Part shown: piece by piece, positions 15,158-23,496 of the stretch
How positions within the stretch are numbered: position 1 is the first letter of the stretch
Layout of the letters: each line of letters opens with the position of its first letter
Assembly (NCBI GenBank): GCA_024232355.1
Contig: JAAEPW010000731.1
Location: 1 to 29,622, forward strand
Reading direction: 5' to 3'
DNA length: 29,622 nt
From: Chloroflexota bacterium
Lineage (GTDB): Bacteria > Chloroflexota > Anaerolineae > B4-G1
Notes under the pieces: generated by a model
Told to the model about the DNA's origin: nothing
The model's input: the letters and a program-made list of their open reading frames with translations, nothing else
Databases searched by the model: none
Position numbers and translations under genes: made by a program

Positions 15158-17857
15158 TCATTCGGCCGCATTTTCGCCCTCAGCGGCCAGCAATTTTTCC
15201 AACAATGCTTGTTCATCCTCTCTCGTGCTCACCTTACCATCCAGACGGGCGTCGAGCAGTGCGTTTAACAATCGCCCAAAGAGGGGGCCAGGGTTGAGCC
15301 CCATTGCTTTTAGATCGTTACCGCTCAATTCGATCTCCGCCAATCGCCATTCCGTCTGATACCGCAGCAGCCGTCTCTGAAGCCGCTTGCGATCTGTAGC
15401 GATCCAGGCCACAGACAAGACGCGCGATGGATACGGATGCAGTAAACGGTAAACGGCGCTGGGGCGGCGCGCTCTTCCCAGTTGCGGCAATACCTCTTTC
15501 AGATTGGACAATAAGCGCATATCCTCGGCATCGTCACGTCTCACTTTTAGACGTACAATCAGCTTTTCCAACTCTTCACTGTTAAGACGGTATGCCAACA
15601 GGGCTAGGTGCAGATACACGTTATCATGAGGTTGCATGTTCCAGACCGCCATATTCCAGACTTCGTTTTGAGGTTTGGACCCAATGCTCAAGCCGAGGAT
15701 TTCGGTCCGAGCCGCTTCAGACTTGAATTCCTCGCGGAGAACGCGATACTTGGCTTGCAACCATCGGTCGCAACGCAGGCCGGAGTGGATGAGGCGCAAC
15801 CCTCCTAGTTCCTCCAAACGGTGTAACGCACGTTCTGGCTCAGCTTCGCGAAAGATCAACTCGAATTCGTGGCGAACGCGGTCGCCACTGACTCGTTTCA
15901 ATAGTGGCAGCGCGTCAGAGATTAGTTCTTCACTGCGAGGGTCAAGATGAAAGTCCATCCGACTCTCCAGCCGCGCCGCCCGCAGCATACGGGTAGGATC
16001 GTCCACAAAGCTAAGGCTGTGCAGCACGCGGATGACGCCATTGCGCAGGTCAGTCTCACCGCCGTAAAAATCCAAGAGTTCTCCCCAATGATCGGGATCG
16101 AGACGGATCGCCAGGGTATTGATGGTGAAATCGCGCCGATGAAGGTCTTGAGTAATCGAGCTGCGCTCTATCTGCGGCAGGGCAGTCGGGTACGTGTAAA
16201 ATTCAGTGCGCGCAGTGGCAAAATCCACACTGAGCGGCAGTCCATTGCCCAAATCCACGCCTTTAGGAACGGAACCTATCACTTGTCGCCAGACATCCTG
16301 TGAAAGAAGCCATTTGGCGGTACGGAAGCGCTTGTGGGCACGCACCCGCCCACCTAGGTCGTCGGCCAGCCGCCGCGCCAGCGCAATCGCGTCTCCTTCG
16401 ATGACCATATCTACGTCCACGATGGATTGGTCTAGCAACAAGTCACGCACCAACCCGCCAACAAAGTAAGGAACGACACCCATTCCAAAAGCTTTTTGCG
16501 AGATACGGCGCACCAAGGCCAGAAGCGGCTCGGCAAGCGCTTTTTCCAGCATGGCAGAGACTTTACTACAACGAGGCGGGGCGGGGGGAGTGCCCCATAA
16601 CGTGATCAGGTCGGTACGCGTGACTACCCCAACGATACGACCATCCTCAACAACCGGAATTTGACCCCAGCCGTTTTCGATCATCAATTGCTGAAGGTGC
16701 ACTATCGGGTCACTGCTGCCGACGGTGATATTGCCGGCATTCATCACTTGAGTTACGGGAGCATCGGCCATCTCGTGTTGCAATGCCTGATCCACAGCCC
16801 GACGGGTCAATAGTCCAAGCACACGCCCCTCCGCAACGACCGGATATCCCTCGTGGCCGGTGCGCCGCATACGCTCGGCGGCATCGGTGATTTTGTCGTC
16901 AGGAGAAAGCACCTGTACGCCTCGGGACATCACCTGAGCCACAGTGACCGTGGGTTGCACGATCCCAGGCAACAAGTTGAGCAGTTTGTCATACACTGTT
17001 TGCAGCGAGCGCGTGCGAATGAGTGCTGCGGCTGCACGCGTGTGCCCTCCGCCATCGAACTGTTTTGCGATCGCCGAGACATCAATATCATCAGTAGTGC
17101 TGCGGGCAACGAGTTGGATGCGCCTATCGAGTCCAACAAGTACGAATAGTGCCGATGGCTCTAACAATTCACGTAGTTTGTGGGCCAGAGTCGAGATCTC
17201 GTCCGAGAACCCCAACGCCTCAGCCTGGGCGATGATGATGGTATGGCCCTTGATCTTGTGGGTCTTGCTTTGCTCTTGCAACAAGTCATAGAGTTCGCTC
17301 TGCTCAGGTGTCAAGGGATGGTGAAGAAACTCATTGACGACAGAGAGACGCGCACCCTGTTCCATCAACCAAGCCGCCGCGCGCAAATCACGGGTGGTCG
17401 TCGATTGATACAAGAGAGAGCCGGTATCCTCATAGATGCCCAGTAGCAGCAACGTGGCTTCGATACTGGTCAATGCAAGCGCGCGTGCTGAAATCTCCTC
17501 GACCAGCAACGTCGTCGTTGCCCCCGTTGGCTCACCGGAAAAAGTCCAGGTAGGAGGTAGCTCGCGATCGAGGGGGTGGTGGTCAATGATGTATACCTGC
17601 AAATCACGCCCCATCCCCTTGAGCGTGGTCAAGCTCTGCGTGTCCACCAGGGTTGCGTGCGTGATCTTGCGGCGGCGGGGGAGATCATCGGGTTCAATAA
17701 AAGCAAGCTCAGCACCATAGAGCGCCAGAAAAGCACGACCGTTGCGGTTGACACGGCGGGGCAGTACGGGTGTGGCATCCAAGAACAACTTGCTCGCTCC
17801 TAGCAGGCTGGCAACCGCGTCAAAATCTGCGTTCTCGTGGGTTAAGATAACTTTCAT
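15158..17857 (-). CDS. DHH phosphoesterase - CBS pair - tRNA nucleotidyltransferase/poly(A) polymerase fusion
   Basis: About 899 residues with three modules. First is a DHH/DHHA1 phosphoesterase: DHH at about 93-95 (YIIDHHPLD) and the GGGH of DHHA1 at about 270-273. Second is a CBS pair at about 305-425, likely binding adenine nucleotides. Third is a class II tRNA nucleotidyltransferase: GGLVRD at about 468-473, DVD metal ligands at about 482-484 and the RNA-binding middle region (DFTINTLAIRLD, DDPTRMLRAARLESR). Similar fusions in other bacteria act as the A-adding enzyme for tRNA 3' ends, with DHH possibly degrading oligonucleotides. ATG 17857 is preferred over the adjacent GTG. The SD is weak. 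Confidence 0.92.
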   Translation of the reverse strand: MKVILTHENADFDAVASLLGASKLFLDATPVLPRRVNRNGRAFLALYGAELAFIEPDDLPRRRKITHATLVDTQSLTTLKGMGRDLQVYIIDHHPLDRELPPTWTFSGEPTGATTTLLVEEISARALALTSIEATLLLLGIYEDTGSLLYQSTTTRDLRAAAWLMEQGARLSVVNEFLHHPLTPEQSELYDLLQEQSKTHKIKGHTIIIAQAEALGFSDEISTLAHKLRELLEPSALFVLVGLDRRIQLVARSTTDDIDVSAIAKQFDGGGHTRAAAALIRTRSLQTVYDKLLNLLPGIVQPTVTVAQVMSRGVQVLSPDDKITDAAERMRRTGHEGYPVVAEGRVLGLLTRRAVDQALQHEMADAPVTQVMNAGNITVGSSDPIVHLQQLMIENGWGQIPVVEDGRIVGVVTRTDLITLWGTPPAPPRCSKVSAMLEKALAEPLLALVRRISQKAFGMGVVPYFVGGLVRDLLLDQSIVDVDMVIEGDAIALARRLADDLGGRVRAHKRFRTAKWLLSQDVWRQVIGSVPKGVDLGNGLPLSVDFATARTEFYTYPTALPQIERSSITQDLHRRDFTINTLAIRLDPDHWGELLDFYGGETDLRNGVIRVLHSLSFVDDPTRMLRAARLESRMDFHLDPRSEELISDALPLLKRVSGDRVRHEFELIFREAEPERALHRLEELGGLRLIHSGLRCDRWLQAKYRVLREEFKSEAARTEILGLSIGSKPQNEVWNMAVWNMQPHDNVYLHLALLAYRLNSEELEKLIVRLKVRRDDAEDMRLLSNLKEVLPQLGRARRPSAVYRLLHPYPSRVLSVAWIATDRKRLQRRLLRYQTEWRLAEIELSGNDLKAMGLNPGPLFGRLLNALLDARLDGKVSTREDEQALLEKLLAAEGENAAE

Positions 17858-17895
17858 CACTAATCAATCTCGGACGTCATTACATATTTGCCTCT

Positions 17896-17924
17896 ATTAT
17901 ACTCGTCGGTCGCAGTCATACAAA
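17896..17924 (-). promoter_or_regulatory. Probable promoter of the DHH/CBS/nucleotidyltransferase gene
   Basis: On the minus strand, a perfect TATAAT (17901-17896) lies 17 nt from a weak -35 TTTGTA (17924-17919). The predicted leader is about 30 nt. Confidence 0.55.
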
Positions 17925-17993
17925 TGCACAATCCACGCTGATTTCAGTACAGATTATAGACTCCCCTGCCAGGTGGTCAAGTGGGGTTTCCGG

Positions 17994-18021
17994 TTGACCA
18001 AAGAGCAAGAAAGGCTATAAT
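17994..18021 (+). promoter_or_regulatory. Promoter of the threonine aldolase gene
   Basis: TTGACC (17994-17999) and TATAAT (18016-18021) are separated by 16 nt. The predicted start is near 18028, with GGGAG shortly before ATG 18049. Confidence 0.85.
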
Positions 18022-18048
18022 TCGTACATCACAATTTGGGAGACATAA

Positions 18049-19077
18049 ATGAAAATCATTGATTTGCGCAGCGATACCGTGACCCATCCAACACCAGAAA
18101 TGCGGGAGGCCATGTACCGTGCAGAGGTAGGCGACGATGTCTTTGGAGATGACCCCACCGTCAACCGGCTGGAAGAGATGACGGCAGAGCGGTTGGGCAA
18201 GAAGGCAGCGTTGTTCGTGGCCAGCGGCACGATGGGGAATCTAGTTGCACTCCTCACCCACTGTGGACGAGGCGACGAGGCAATCGTCGGAAACCGCAGC
18301 CACATGTATCTCTATGAACAGGGAGGAATGGCCGCATTGGGAGGCGTTACACCCTGGTCCCTCCCCAACCAGCCCGATGGCACGCTCAAATTGGAAGACA
18401 TTGAGGGGGCAATCCGGGGAGATAACGTTCACTTTCCTCGCACGCGACTGATTTGCCTAGAAAATACACACAATATGTGCGACGGCATACCACTCACACT
18501 AGAATATATGACACAGGTTGCACAGTTGGCCCACGACCACGGCTTGCAGATCCACTTGGATGGCGCGCGAGTCTTTAATGCGGCAGCGGCACTGGGAGTA
18601 AACGTACGAGATGTCGTACGAGAAGTGGACTCGGTGATGTTTTGTCTTTCCAAAGGATTATGTGCGCCAGTGGGATCGCTCTTGTGCGGCGATGCCGACT
18701 TTATCGCCGAGGCAAGACGCGCTCGAAAAGTTGTTGGCGGTGGTATGCGGCAGGCAGGAATATTGGCAGCAGCCGGTATCATTGCTCTAGAGCAAATAGC
18801 AGATCGAATGGACGAGGATCACCGCCGAGCAAAGCAACTGGCCAAAGGGCTAGCAGAAATACCCGGTGTAGAGGTTTCTCCCACGATATCAAACATCCTT
18901 TACTTTGGGCTGACAGATGAGGTATCCAAAACTCAAGAGGACATAGTAGAGGCACTGGCGGGACAAGGAGTGCGGGTATTAGGTCGGATAGATGGTCGCA
19001 TTCGGGCAGTCACACACTATTGGATTAGCGACGAGGACATTCAAACAACTATTGAAGCGGTGCAATCGGCAATATAG
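18049..19077 (+). CDS. ltaE: Low-specificity L-threonine aldolase
   Basis: Cleaves L-threonine or allo-threonine to glycine and acetaldehyde with PLP. The 342 residues open with the family signature IDLRSDTVTHPTPEMR and continue with GDDVFGDDPTV. The PLP-stacking His is at about 85 (NRSHMYLYE), the Asp at about 171 (HLDGARVFNA) and the Schiff-base Lys at about 202 (CLSKGLCAPVGS). It has its own strong promoter and GGGAG ribosome site. It is separated from the other glycine genes by about 10 kb, yet supplies the same pool. A terminator-like hairpin lies about 180 nt beyond the stop. Confidence 0.93.
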   Translation: MKIIDLRSDTVTHPTPEMREAMYRAEVGDDVFGDDPTVNRLEEMTAERLGKKAALFVASGTMGNLVALLTHCGRGDEAIVGNRSHMYLYEQGGMAALGGVTPWSLPNQPDGTLKLEDIEGAIRGDNVHFPRTRLICLENTHNMCDGIPLTLEYMTQVAQLAHDHGLQIHLDGARVFNAAAALGVNVRDVVREVDSVMFCLSKGLCAPVGSLLCGDADFIAEARRARKVVGGGMRQAGILAAAGIIALEQIADRMDEDHRRAKQLAKGLAEIPGVEVSPTISNILYFGLTDEVSKTQEDIVEALAGQGVRVLGRIDGRIRAVTHYWISDEDIQTTIEAVQSAI

Positions 19078-19126
19078 TCACCAGATTGTTCTCAAAAAGC
19101 ATATGTTTTCTAGTTTATGCAAAGTA

Positions 19127-19135
19127 TGCTATAAT
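19127..19135 (+). promoter_or_regulatory. Extended -10 promoter element
   Basis: TGCTATAAT is a perfect extended -10. No convincing -35 is seen. It could start a transcript near 19142 that meets the hairpin and T-run at 19254-19286 before the recombinase gene. Confidence 0.55.
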
Positions 19136-19253
19136 CTTGCCCAGAGAGAACAAGACTCTACTGAAAAAAGATCATCCCCCTACACTCAATGGGAGGAGAA
19201 TAGGGAGCAAAAGGTATCATTTTTGGGGCGTTGACCCAAAAATTCGCTGTTTT

Positions 19254-19286
19254 TAGGGCCAAAATGGGACACTGGCTCTATTTTTT
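19254..19286 (+). terminator. Intrinsic terminator or attenuator upstream of the Xer recombinase gene
   Basis: An 8-bp stem (19254-19261 with 19273-19280, one G-U pair) is followed by six T residues. A separate 9-bp perfect inverted repeat (ATTTTTGGG/CCCAAAAAT) lies just upstream at 19219-19243. It could end ltaE transcription, or terminate a short RNA from the -10 element at 19127. Confidence 0.75.
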
Positions 19287-19337
19287 CGCCGAGTTTAATT
19301 TTTTTAGACGAATCATATAGGGAAAGGATACGTTGTG

Positions 19338-20216
19338 ATGCAAACCCGAGTTGACGAATTCCTTCATTACATAGTAGTAAAAAAAGGTTGCTCGGAACAC
19401 ACTGTCGCAGCTTATCGGAATGATCTTGTTCAACTTTTAGCCTATTTAGCGAACGAGAACATTTCTTCCTGCCACGATGTGGACCGGGCCCAAATTCTCA
19501 AATATGTTCAATACCTGAAGGAGCGCGGGTATGCATCTTCGACCGTAGCCCGCAAGCTGGCGACCGTCAAATCGTTCTTTCATTTTCTGGCTGCCGATAA
19601 CGTATTGAAAAAAGATCCTACGATTGCAGTAGATTTTCCCATAGTAGACAAGCACTTGCCCCTCCCCCTAAGCCCAAAGGAGATGGCCCGCTTGTTATCC
19701 GAACCAACCAAATTGAATACGCCGAAAGGATTACGAGATCAAGCCTTGCTAGAGCTACTGTACGCGACCGGTATGCGGGCCAGTGAGATCATCGGGCTCG
19801 AAACAGATGCCATAGACCTGAAATCTGAAACCGTACGCTGTCCGGGAAAGGGAAAAAAAGAACGTCTCCTGCCATTACATAAACGGGCATGCGAGACTAT
19901 CAGTGTTTATCTTGAGTACGGCCGTACCAAGTTGATGCGCGGTCGAAATGAAACGACATTGTTTCTCAGTCGTTTGGGGCGGCCTCTGACCCGGCAGGGA
20001 TTGTGGCTGATCGTCAAGCAATATGCCGCAGACGCAGGCATTGCGCGCAAGGTCACTCCTCACACATTTCGTCACTCTTTCGCCACCCACCTACTCGACG
20101 GAGGTGCCGAGCTACGCGAGGTTCAACAGTTGATGGGTCACACCAATATCACCAGTACTCAAATCTATACCAAAGTCTCCACCAAGCACAAGCAGGAGAC
20201 TCACGACGAGGCCTAA
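19338..20216 (+). CDS. Tyrosine recombinase, XerC/XerD type
   Basis: A 292-residue site-specific recombinase with an N-terminal SAM-like core-binding domain (about 1-95) and a C-terminal catalytic domain. The full catalytic set is visible: Arg147 (ATGMRASEI), Lys near 171-173 (GKGKKERLLPL), His242 and Arg245 (PHTFRHSF), His268 (LMGHTNI) and nucleophile Tyr277 (IYTKV). Its length and the lack of an adjacent integrated element fit a housekeeping Xer protein for chromosome dimer resolution rather than a phage integrase. XerC and XerD cannot be told apart here. ATG 19338 is used (a GTG directly precedes it), with AAAGGA upstream. A purine nucleoside phosphorylase gene follows after 52 nt. Confidence 0.9.
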   Translation: MQTRVDEFLHYIVVKKGCSEHTVAAYRNDLVQLLAYLANENISSCHDVDRAQILKYVQYLKERGYASSTVARKLATVKSFFHFLAADNVLKKDPTIAVDFPIVDKHLPLPLSPKEMARLLSEPTKLNTPKGLRDQALLELLYATGMRASEIIGLETDAIDLKSETVRCPGKGKKERLLPLHKRACETISVYLEYGRTKLMRGRNETTLFLSRLGRPLTRQGLWLIVKQYAADAGIARKVTPHTFRHSFATHLLDGGAELREVQQLMGHTNITSTQIYTKVSTKHKQETHDEA

Positions 20217-20268
20217 CCCCGAGCATAACGGCGATTTTCCCAAGTTATCGAACGAGAGGAAAACCATC

Positions 20269-21111
20269 ATGTCTGAATTCTTTGCACGATCACATTTCGA
20301 AACCGCCGCCGCTGCAATACGCAAGTTGACCCAGCTTGAACCCAAGGTTGGCCTAATTCTCGGCTCTGGTCTTAACCCATTGGCCAAAGCTATCGAGAAC
20401 AGTATTACAATTCCCTATGGCGAAATCCCTCACTTTTCCATTGCAACTGTAAAGGGACACATTGGGCAATTGATCGTGGGCCAGTTGGAAGGACAGAGCA
20501 TAATAGTGATGCAAGGACGAGCCCACTACTATGAGGGCTATTCGATGGACGAGATTGTCTTTCCCATACGCGTGATGCAAGTCTTGGGAATCGAAAGCTT
20601 GATCATCACCAACGCAGCCGGAGGTCTCAACCCAGATTTTGCATCAGGAGACGTAATGCTCATCAACGATCACATCAACTTGATCGGAATGTGTGGCTTG
20701 AACCCATTACGTGGCCCCAATCTTGACGAATTCGGACCACGCTTTCCAGACATGTCAGAGCCGTATGACGCTCATTTACGCACACTTGCCAAGCAAGTGG
20801 CGGCAAAGGCCAATGTTCCGCTACGAGAAGGAGTGTACATCTGTCTATCCGGCCCTACTTTCGAGACCCGAGCTGACTTGCGGTTTCTGCGCTTGATTGG
20901 GGCAGACGCTGTGGGTATGTCAACTGTACCCGAGACCACCGTGGCCCGACACGGCGGTACGCGAGTGTTGGGGCTTTCTGGCATCAGCAACGTTGCACTG
21001 CCAGAAAATTCCTCACCAGTAGAGACGACTCACAAAGAGGTACTAGAAACTGGTCAGGTACTAGTACCACGGCTGGAAACCATCATTCGTGGAGTGTTAA
21101 GAACACTATGA
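20269..21111 (+). CDS. punA: Purine nucleoside phosphorylase
   Basis: Phosphorolyses purine (deoxy)nucleosides, typically inosine and guanosine, to base and ribose-1-phosphate. The 280 residues fit the trimeric class: LGSGLNPLA at about 31-39 (phosphate loop), VKGHIGQLIVG, MQGRAHYYEGYSMDEI (about 84-99), NAAGGLNPDF, SGPTFETRADLR and GADAVGMSTVPE, with the late NVALPENSSPVETTHKEVLETG. AGAGGA precedes ATG 20269. The stop overlaps the next start (ATGA), so the two genes are translationally coupled. Confidence 0.94.
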   Translation: MSEFFARSHFETAAAAIRKLTQLEPKVGLILGSGLNPLAKAIENSITIPYGEIPHFSIATVKGHIGQLIVGQLEGQSIIVMQGRAHYYEGYSMDEIVFPIRVMQVLGIESLIITNAAGGLNPDFASGDVMLINDHINLIGMCGLNPLRGPNLDEFGPRFPDMSEPYDAHLRTLAKQVAAKANVPLREGVYICLSGPTFETRADLRFLRLIGADAVGMSTVPETTVARHGGTRVLGLSGISNVALPENSSPVETTHKEVLETGQVLVPRLETIIRGVLRTL

Positions 21112-21977
21112 CGATTCTCCTTCAATGGCTGGTAGAGCATGCCTGGATTTTCTATGCTTTATGCGTCATCGGTATTATCCCTTATGCAGCACGCGCGTTA
21201 GCCGCGCAGAGGGAACAAAGACTTGCCATGTTCACGCTTGAGCGAGAGACTGCCACAGCACAAATCATACAGGCGTGGACGATGGTATTTGTCTTTATTG
21301 CCATTGGAGTAGCCATTTTCGCCGGTACCACCTTTGTTCTACCAAACTTGTCCTCCGATAATTCGGGAGAAACTCGTACTCCAACCCCCACACCATCTTC
21401 CGGCATAGTACCTCCAACCCTCAGCAGCACATCCACTCCTAGCCCTACCCTCACAGCCGTGGAGCCAACTACCACCTCGATAGACATACCAGTTGTCCCG
21501 CCTCCGGCGGAACCAGCCGAGCCAACCGAGCCTTCCACTCCAACGCCAACCAATGTGCCAGTGTCGACCATCTCAGGCGGGGTAAATGTTCGTTTTGGCG
21601 ACTTTGCAGAACTGACCAGTTATAGCCTGCCGGCTGCCGAGTTTAGCGTAGGACAGTCTATGCCGCTTACTATTTACTGGCAAGGGTTGGTGGGAACTAG
21701 TCCACTGGATTATTGGGTGTTTACCCATCTTATGACGGAGGATGGACGCCTTATTGCACAGCACGATGGCGTTCCCGCTGGGGGGACCCGTCCTACCAGT
21801 GGCTGGAGCACTGGCGAGACTATTATAGACCTCCACTCACTGGTTTTCCAGGATACTACTTATACCGGGCCAGCGAGAATCTCGATTGGTCTATATGATC
21901 CATCGGTTGGACGAGTACTAACTCAATCTGGTGTCGACCACGTTGTTTTACCAGTTGTAATCACTATCCTGCCCTGA
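21108..21977 (+). CDS. Membrane-anchored protein with Pro/Thr-rich spacer and beta domain
   Basis: A 289-residue protein. Two hydrophobic helices lie near residues 8-30 and 57-80. A low-complexity stretch rich in Pro, Thr and Ser follows (about 95-155). The C-terminal domain of about 125 residues has the pattern MPLTIYWQG, VFTHLMTEDGRLIAQHDGVP, PTSGWSTGE and ISIGLYDPSVGRVL. From memory, this last domain recurs at the C-terminus of many Chloroflexota surface or glycosyltransferase-like membrane proteins. The spacer probably extends it outside the membrane. Function unknown. ATG overlaps the stop of punA. No clear terminator follows. Confidence 0.75.
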   Translation: MTILLQWLVEHAWIFYALCVIGIIPYAARALAAQREQRLAMFTLERETATAQIIQAWTMVFVFIAIGVAIFAGTTFVLPNLSSDNSGETRTPTPTPSSGIVPPTLSSTSTPSPTLTAVEPTTTSIDIPVVPPPAEPAEPTEPSTPTPTNVPVSTISGGVNVRFGDFAELTSYSLPAAEFSVGQSMPLTIYWQGLVGTSPLDYWVFTHLMTEDGRLIAQHDGVPAGGTRPTSGWSTGETIIDLHSLVFQDTTYTGPARISIGLYDPSVGRVLTQSGVDHVVLPVVITILP

Positions 21978-22082
21978 AAAGCGTTATTCAGAGAACAATT
22001 CGAAACAAATTCGGGCATTGTTTTATAGGACAGTCTGACAAAATAGGGATCCGTTTACACTTTTGGGTGTAAAAAGTGATAA

Positions 22083-22517
22083 TCAGCCAAGTACGGGCAA
22101 GCGACAATGACTTGGGGGCAGATCTACCAGTAAGGACGATAATCGCGTTTCCAACCAGTCGAGATAGAGCAAGAGACAGCTTTTGTGATTCTTTAATCGC
22201 TCACTCATCTTGACCACGTCAGGATGATTCAATTGCGCCACCCCTGCAATAACCTCGTCCAACAGCCACCCGTTGATCTCTCAATCGCGTATCGTGCTAC
22301 TATGTAGATCGACAATCTCAAATGCGTCGCTGACTCGCAAGATGTACTCTTCAAAGCTGTCGTGCAGTTTTGCTTGATCGAGTGATTCGGTCTCTGCTTG
22401 GCCCAAACTCTCTTGGGTTTCTAGTGTGTTCTCCTTTTGGTGTTTAGCCTCTACCTTGTATTCCATAGTGGAGACATGATAAACACTGTTTTCCAACTTG
22501 CGCCGCAGGGTTTGCAT
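22083..22517 (-). pseudogene. Transposase-like remnant with an in-frame TGA
   Basis: A minus-strand frame from ATG 22517 to TGA 22083-22085 is open for 144 codons except for a TGA at 22281-22283. The N-terminal half is charged and helical (EAKHQKENTLETQESLGQ). The second half (WLLDEVIAGVAQL, MSERLKNHKSCLLLYLDWLE) resembles, from memory, an internal segment of a large transposase family. The flanking text is continuous, so a Gly-to-stop (GGA to TGA) mutation is likely. No hairpin of SECIS type follows the TGA. The rest of the 21978-22856 interval holds only a promoter and a long leader. Confidence 0.4.
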
Positions 22518-22542
22518 ATCTCGCTAATTTAAAAGATAGATG

Positions 22543-22570
22543 TTGACTTTATTGAAAAATATGGTATAAT
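22543..22570 (+). promoter_or_regulatory. Strong promoter of the rubrerythrin-like gene
   Basis: TTGACT (22543-22548) and TATAAT (22565-22570) are separated by 16 nt. The next gene starts 287 nt downstream, so the transcript would carry a leader of about 280 nt. Confidence 0.82.
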
Positions 22571-22837
22571 GATTTTGTATTTGTGGGTCGCAGAATAAAA
22601 AGGGCGATCAAATAACAAACTGGTCAGTGTCACAAAGTTTTCGCAATTTCCACAGCGATTTTCAAGTGGAATAACCACTGTGAAAAGGTATCACGTTTCA
22701 GATATTTTGAGGCAAATACAAGGCAAAAATACCTTCAAAATGCGGTTTAGGTGAGATTTTATTCCCTACACCTCGCAGACTATGAATTTGCGAAAAACTA
22801 AAAACACTAACTAAACTGTAAAATCATCACACACAAT

Positions 22838-22851
22838 CACCTATGAAGGTG
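22838..22851 (+). promoter_or_regulatory. Small hairpin covering the ribosome binding site of the rubrerythrin-like gene
   Basis: CACCT (22838-22842) can pair with AGGTG (22847-22851) across ATGA. The right arm is the SD-like site for the TTG start at 22857. Pairing would hide it, so translation may be controlled by structure. This is inferred. Confidence 0.4.
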
Positions 22852-22856
22852 CAAAA

Positions 22857-23351
22857 TTGCATAACCAAGATGTGAATTTCCTGAATGCCATTCGGATGGC
22901 TATGGACGCGGAACAAAAGGCAACAACTTTTTATAACGACGCTGTCCCAAAGACGACTAACCCACTGGCCCGGAAGCTTTTTGGGCAACTGGCCAACTTT
23001 GAACACTATCACTATACCAAACTGGCAGACTTGGAAAAGTCTCTCTGTGAGAATAATGCTTGCATTATGTACGAGAACCGAGAACTGGATTTTCCGGTTC
23101 CTGACGAGGTTGAACAAATCAAACAAGCCGACACTACGAGTGCAATGGGAATCATCACGATGGCTATGGAGATCAAAAGCAAGGCCAAAGAAAAATACAC
23201 TGCCCTAGCCGAGCAAACCACCGATCCAGATGGGCAAGACATGCTCAAAAGGTTGGCCGCAGAAGAAGATGCCAACCACAAAATCCTCGACAAGGTCTAT
23301 TGGAGACTGAACAATCGTGGAGGAGACGCGTGGTCCAGACAGAGTAGCTGA
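22857..23351 (+). CDS. Rubrerythrin-like ferritin-fold protein
   Basis: A 164-residue four-helix di-iron protein of the rubrerythrin/ferritin-like type, without the C-terminal rubredoxin domain. Candidate metal ligands are Glu19 (DAEQKATTFY), Glu49 and His52 (FEHYHYTK), Glu105 (MEIKSKA) and the EEDANHK segment at about 136-142, where the usual EExxH spacing is altered by one residue. Such proteins reduce peroxide or buffer iron in anaerobes. The start is TTG 22857, chosen because AAGGTG lies 5 nt upstream and the first helix begins soon after. The out-of-frame ATG at 22843 gives only a tiny peptide. Confidence 0.82.
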   Translation: MHNQDVNFLNAIRMAMDAEQKATTFYNDAVPKTTNPLARKLFGQLANFEHYHYTKLADLEKSLCENNACIMYENRELDFPVPDEVEQIKQADTTSAMGIITMAMEIKSKAKEKYTALAEQTTDPDGQDMLKRLAAEEDANHKILDKVYWRLNNRGGDAWSRQSS

Positions 23352-23392
23352 TAATGGAGATTTTTGATTGGATTAGCGATAAGGAGATGTGC

Positions 23393-23422
23393 ATGATTCT
23401 TTTATCCCCGAAAGGTACCTGA
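23393..23422 (+). CDS. Possible 9-residue leader peptide (MILLSPKGT)
   Basis: ATG 23393 follows AAGGAG (23381-23386) with 6 nt spacing, and the ORF ends at TGA 23420-23422. The stop lies inside the left arm of the hairpin at 23417-23437, an attenuator-like layout upstream of the CBS-ACT gene. The peptide has Ile-Leu-Leu but no strong amino-acid run. Speculative. Confidence 0.3.
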   Translation: MILLSPKGT

Positions 23423-23443
23423 GCTTTTGAGTCAGGTGCTTTT
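23417..23443 (+). terminator. Weak intrinsic terminator or attenuator before the CBS-ACT gene
   Basis: ACCTGA (23417-23422) and TCAGGT (23432-23437) form a 6-bp stem with a 9-nt loop, followed by GCTTTT. It may end the rubrerythrin-like transcript or act as an attenuator for the next gene. Confidence 0.6.
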
Positions 23444-23496
23444 CATGTCCGGTAAAACAGACAAAACATCAAATCACAAACTGAGGAGGTTAACAA

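Noticed and set aside
19338..20216. Xer recombinase as integrase of a mobile island
   Set aside because: No attachment-site repeats, tRNA or phage/ICE genes are nearby. The setting beside punA looks like housekeeping.
22052..22072. TTTACAC/GTGTAAA hairpin as terminator after the anchored protein gene
   Set aside because: No T-run follows on the plus strand, and the minus-strand T-run is on the wrong side of the stem.
22281..22283. TGA in the minus-strand remnant as a second selenocysteine codon
   Set aside because: No stable hairpin follows at SECIS distance, and the position has no redox motif. A nonsense mutation is simpler.
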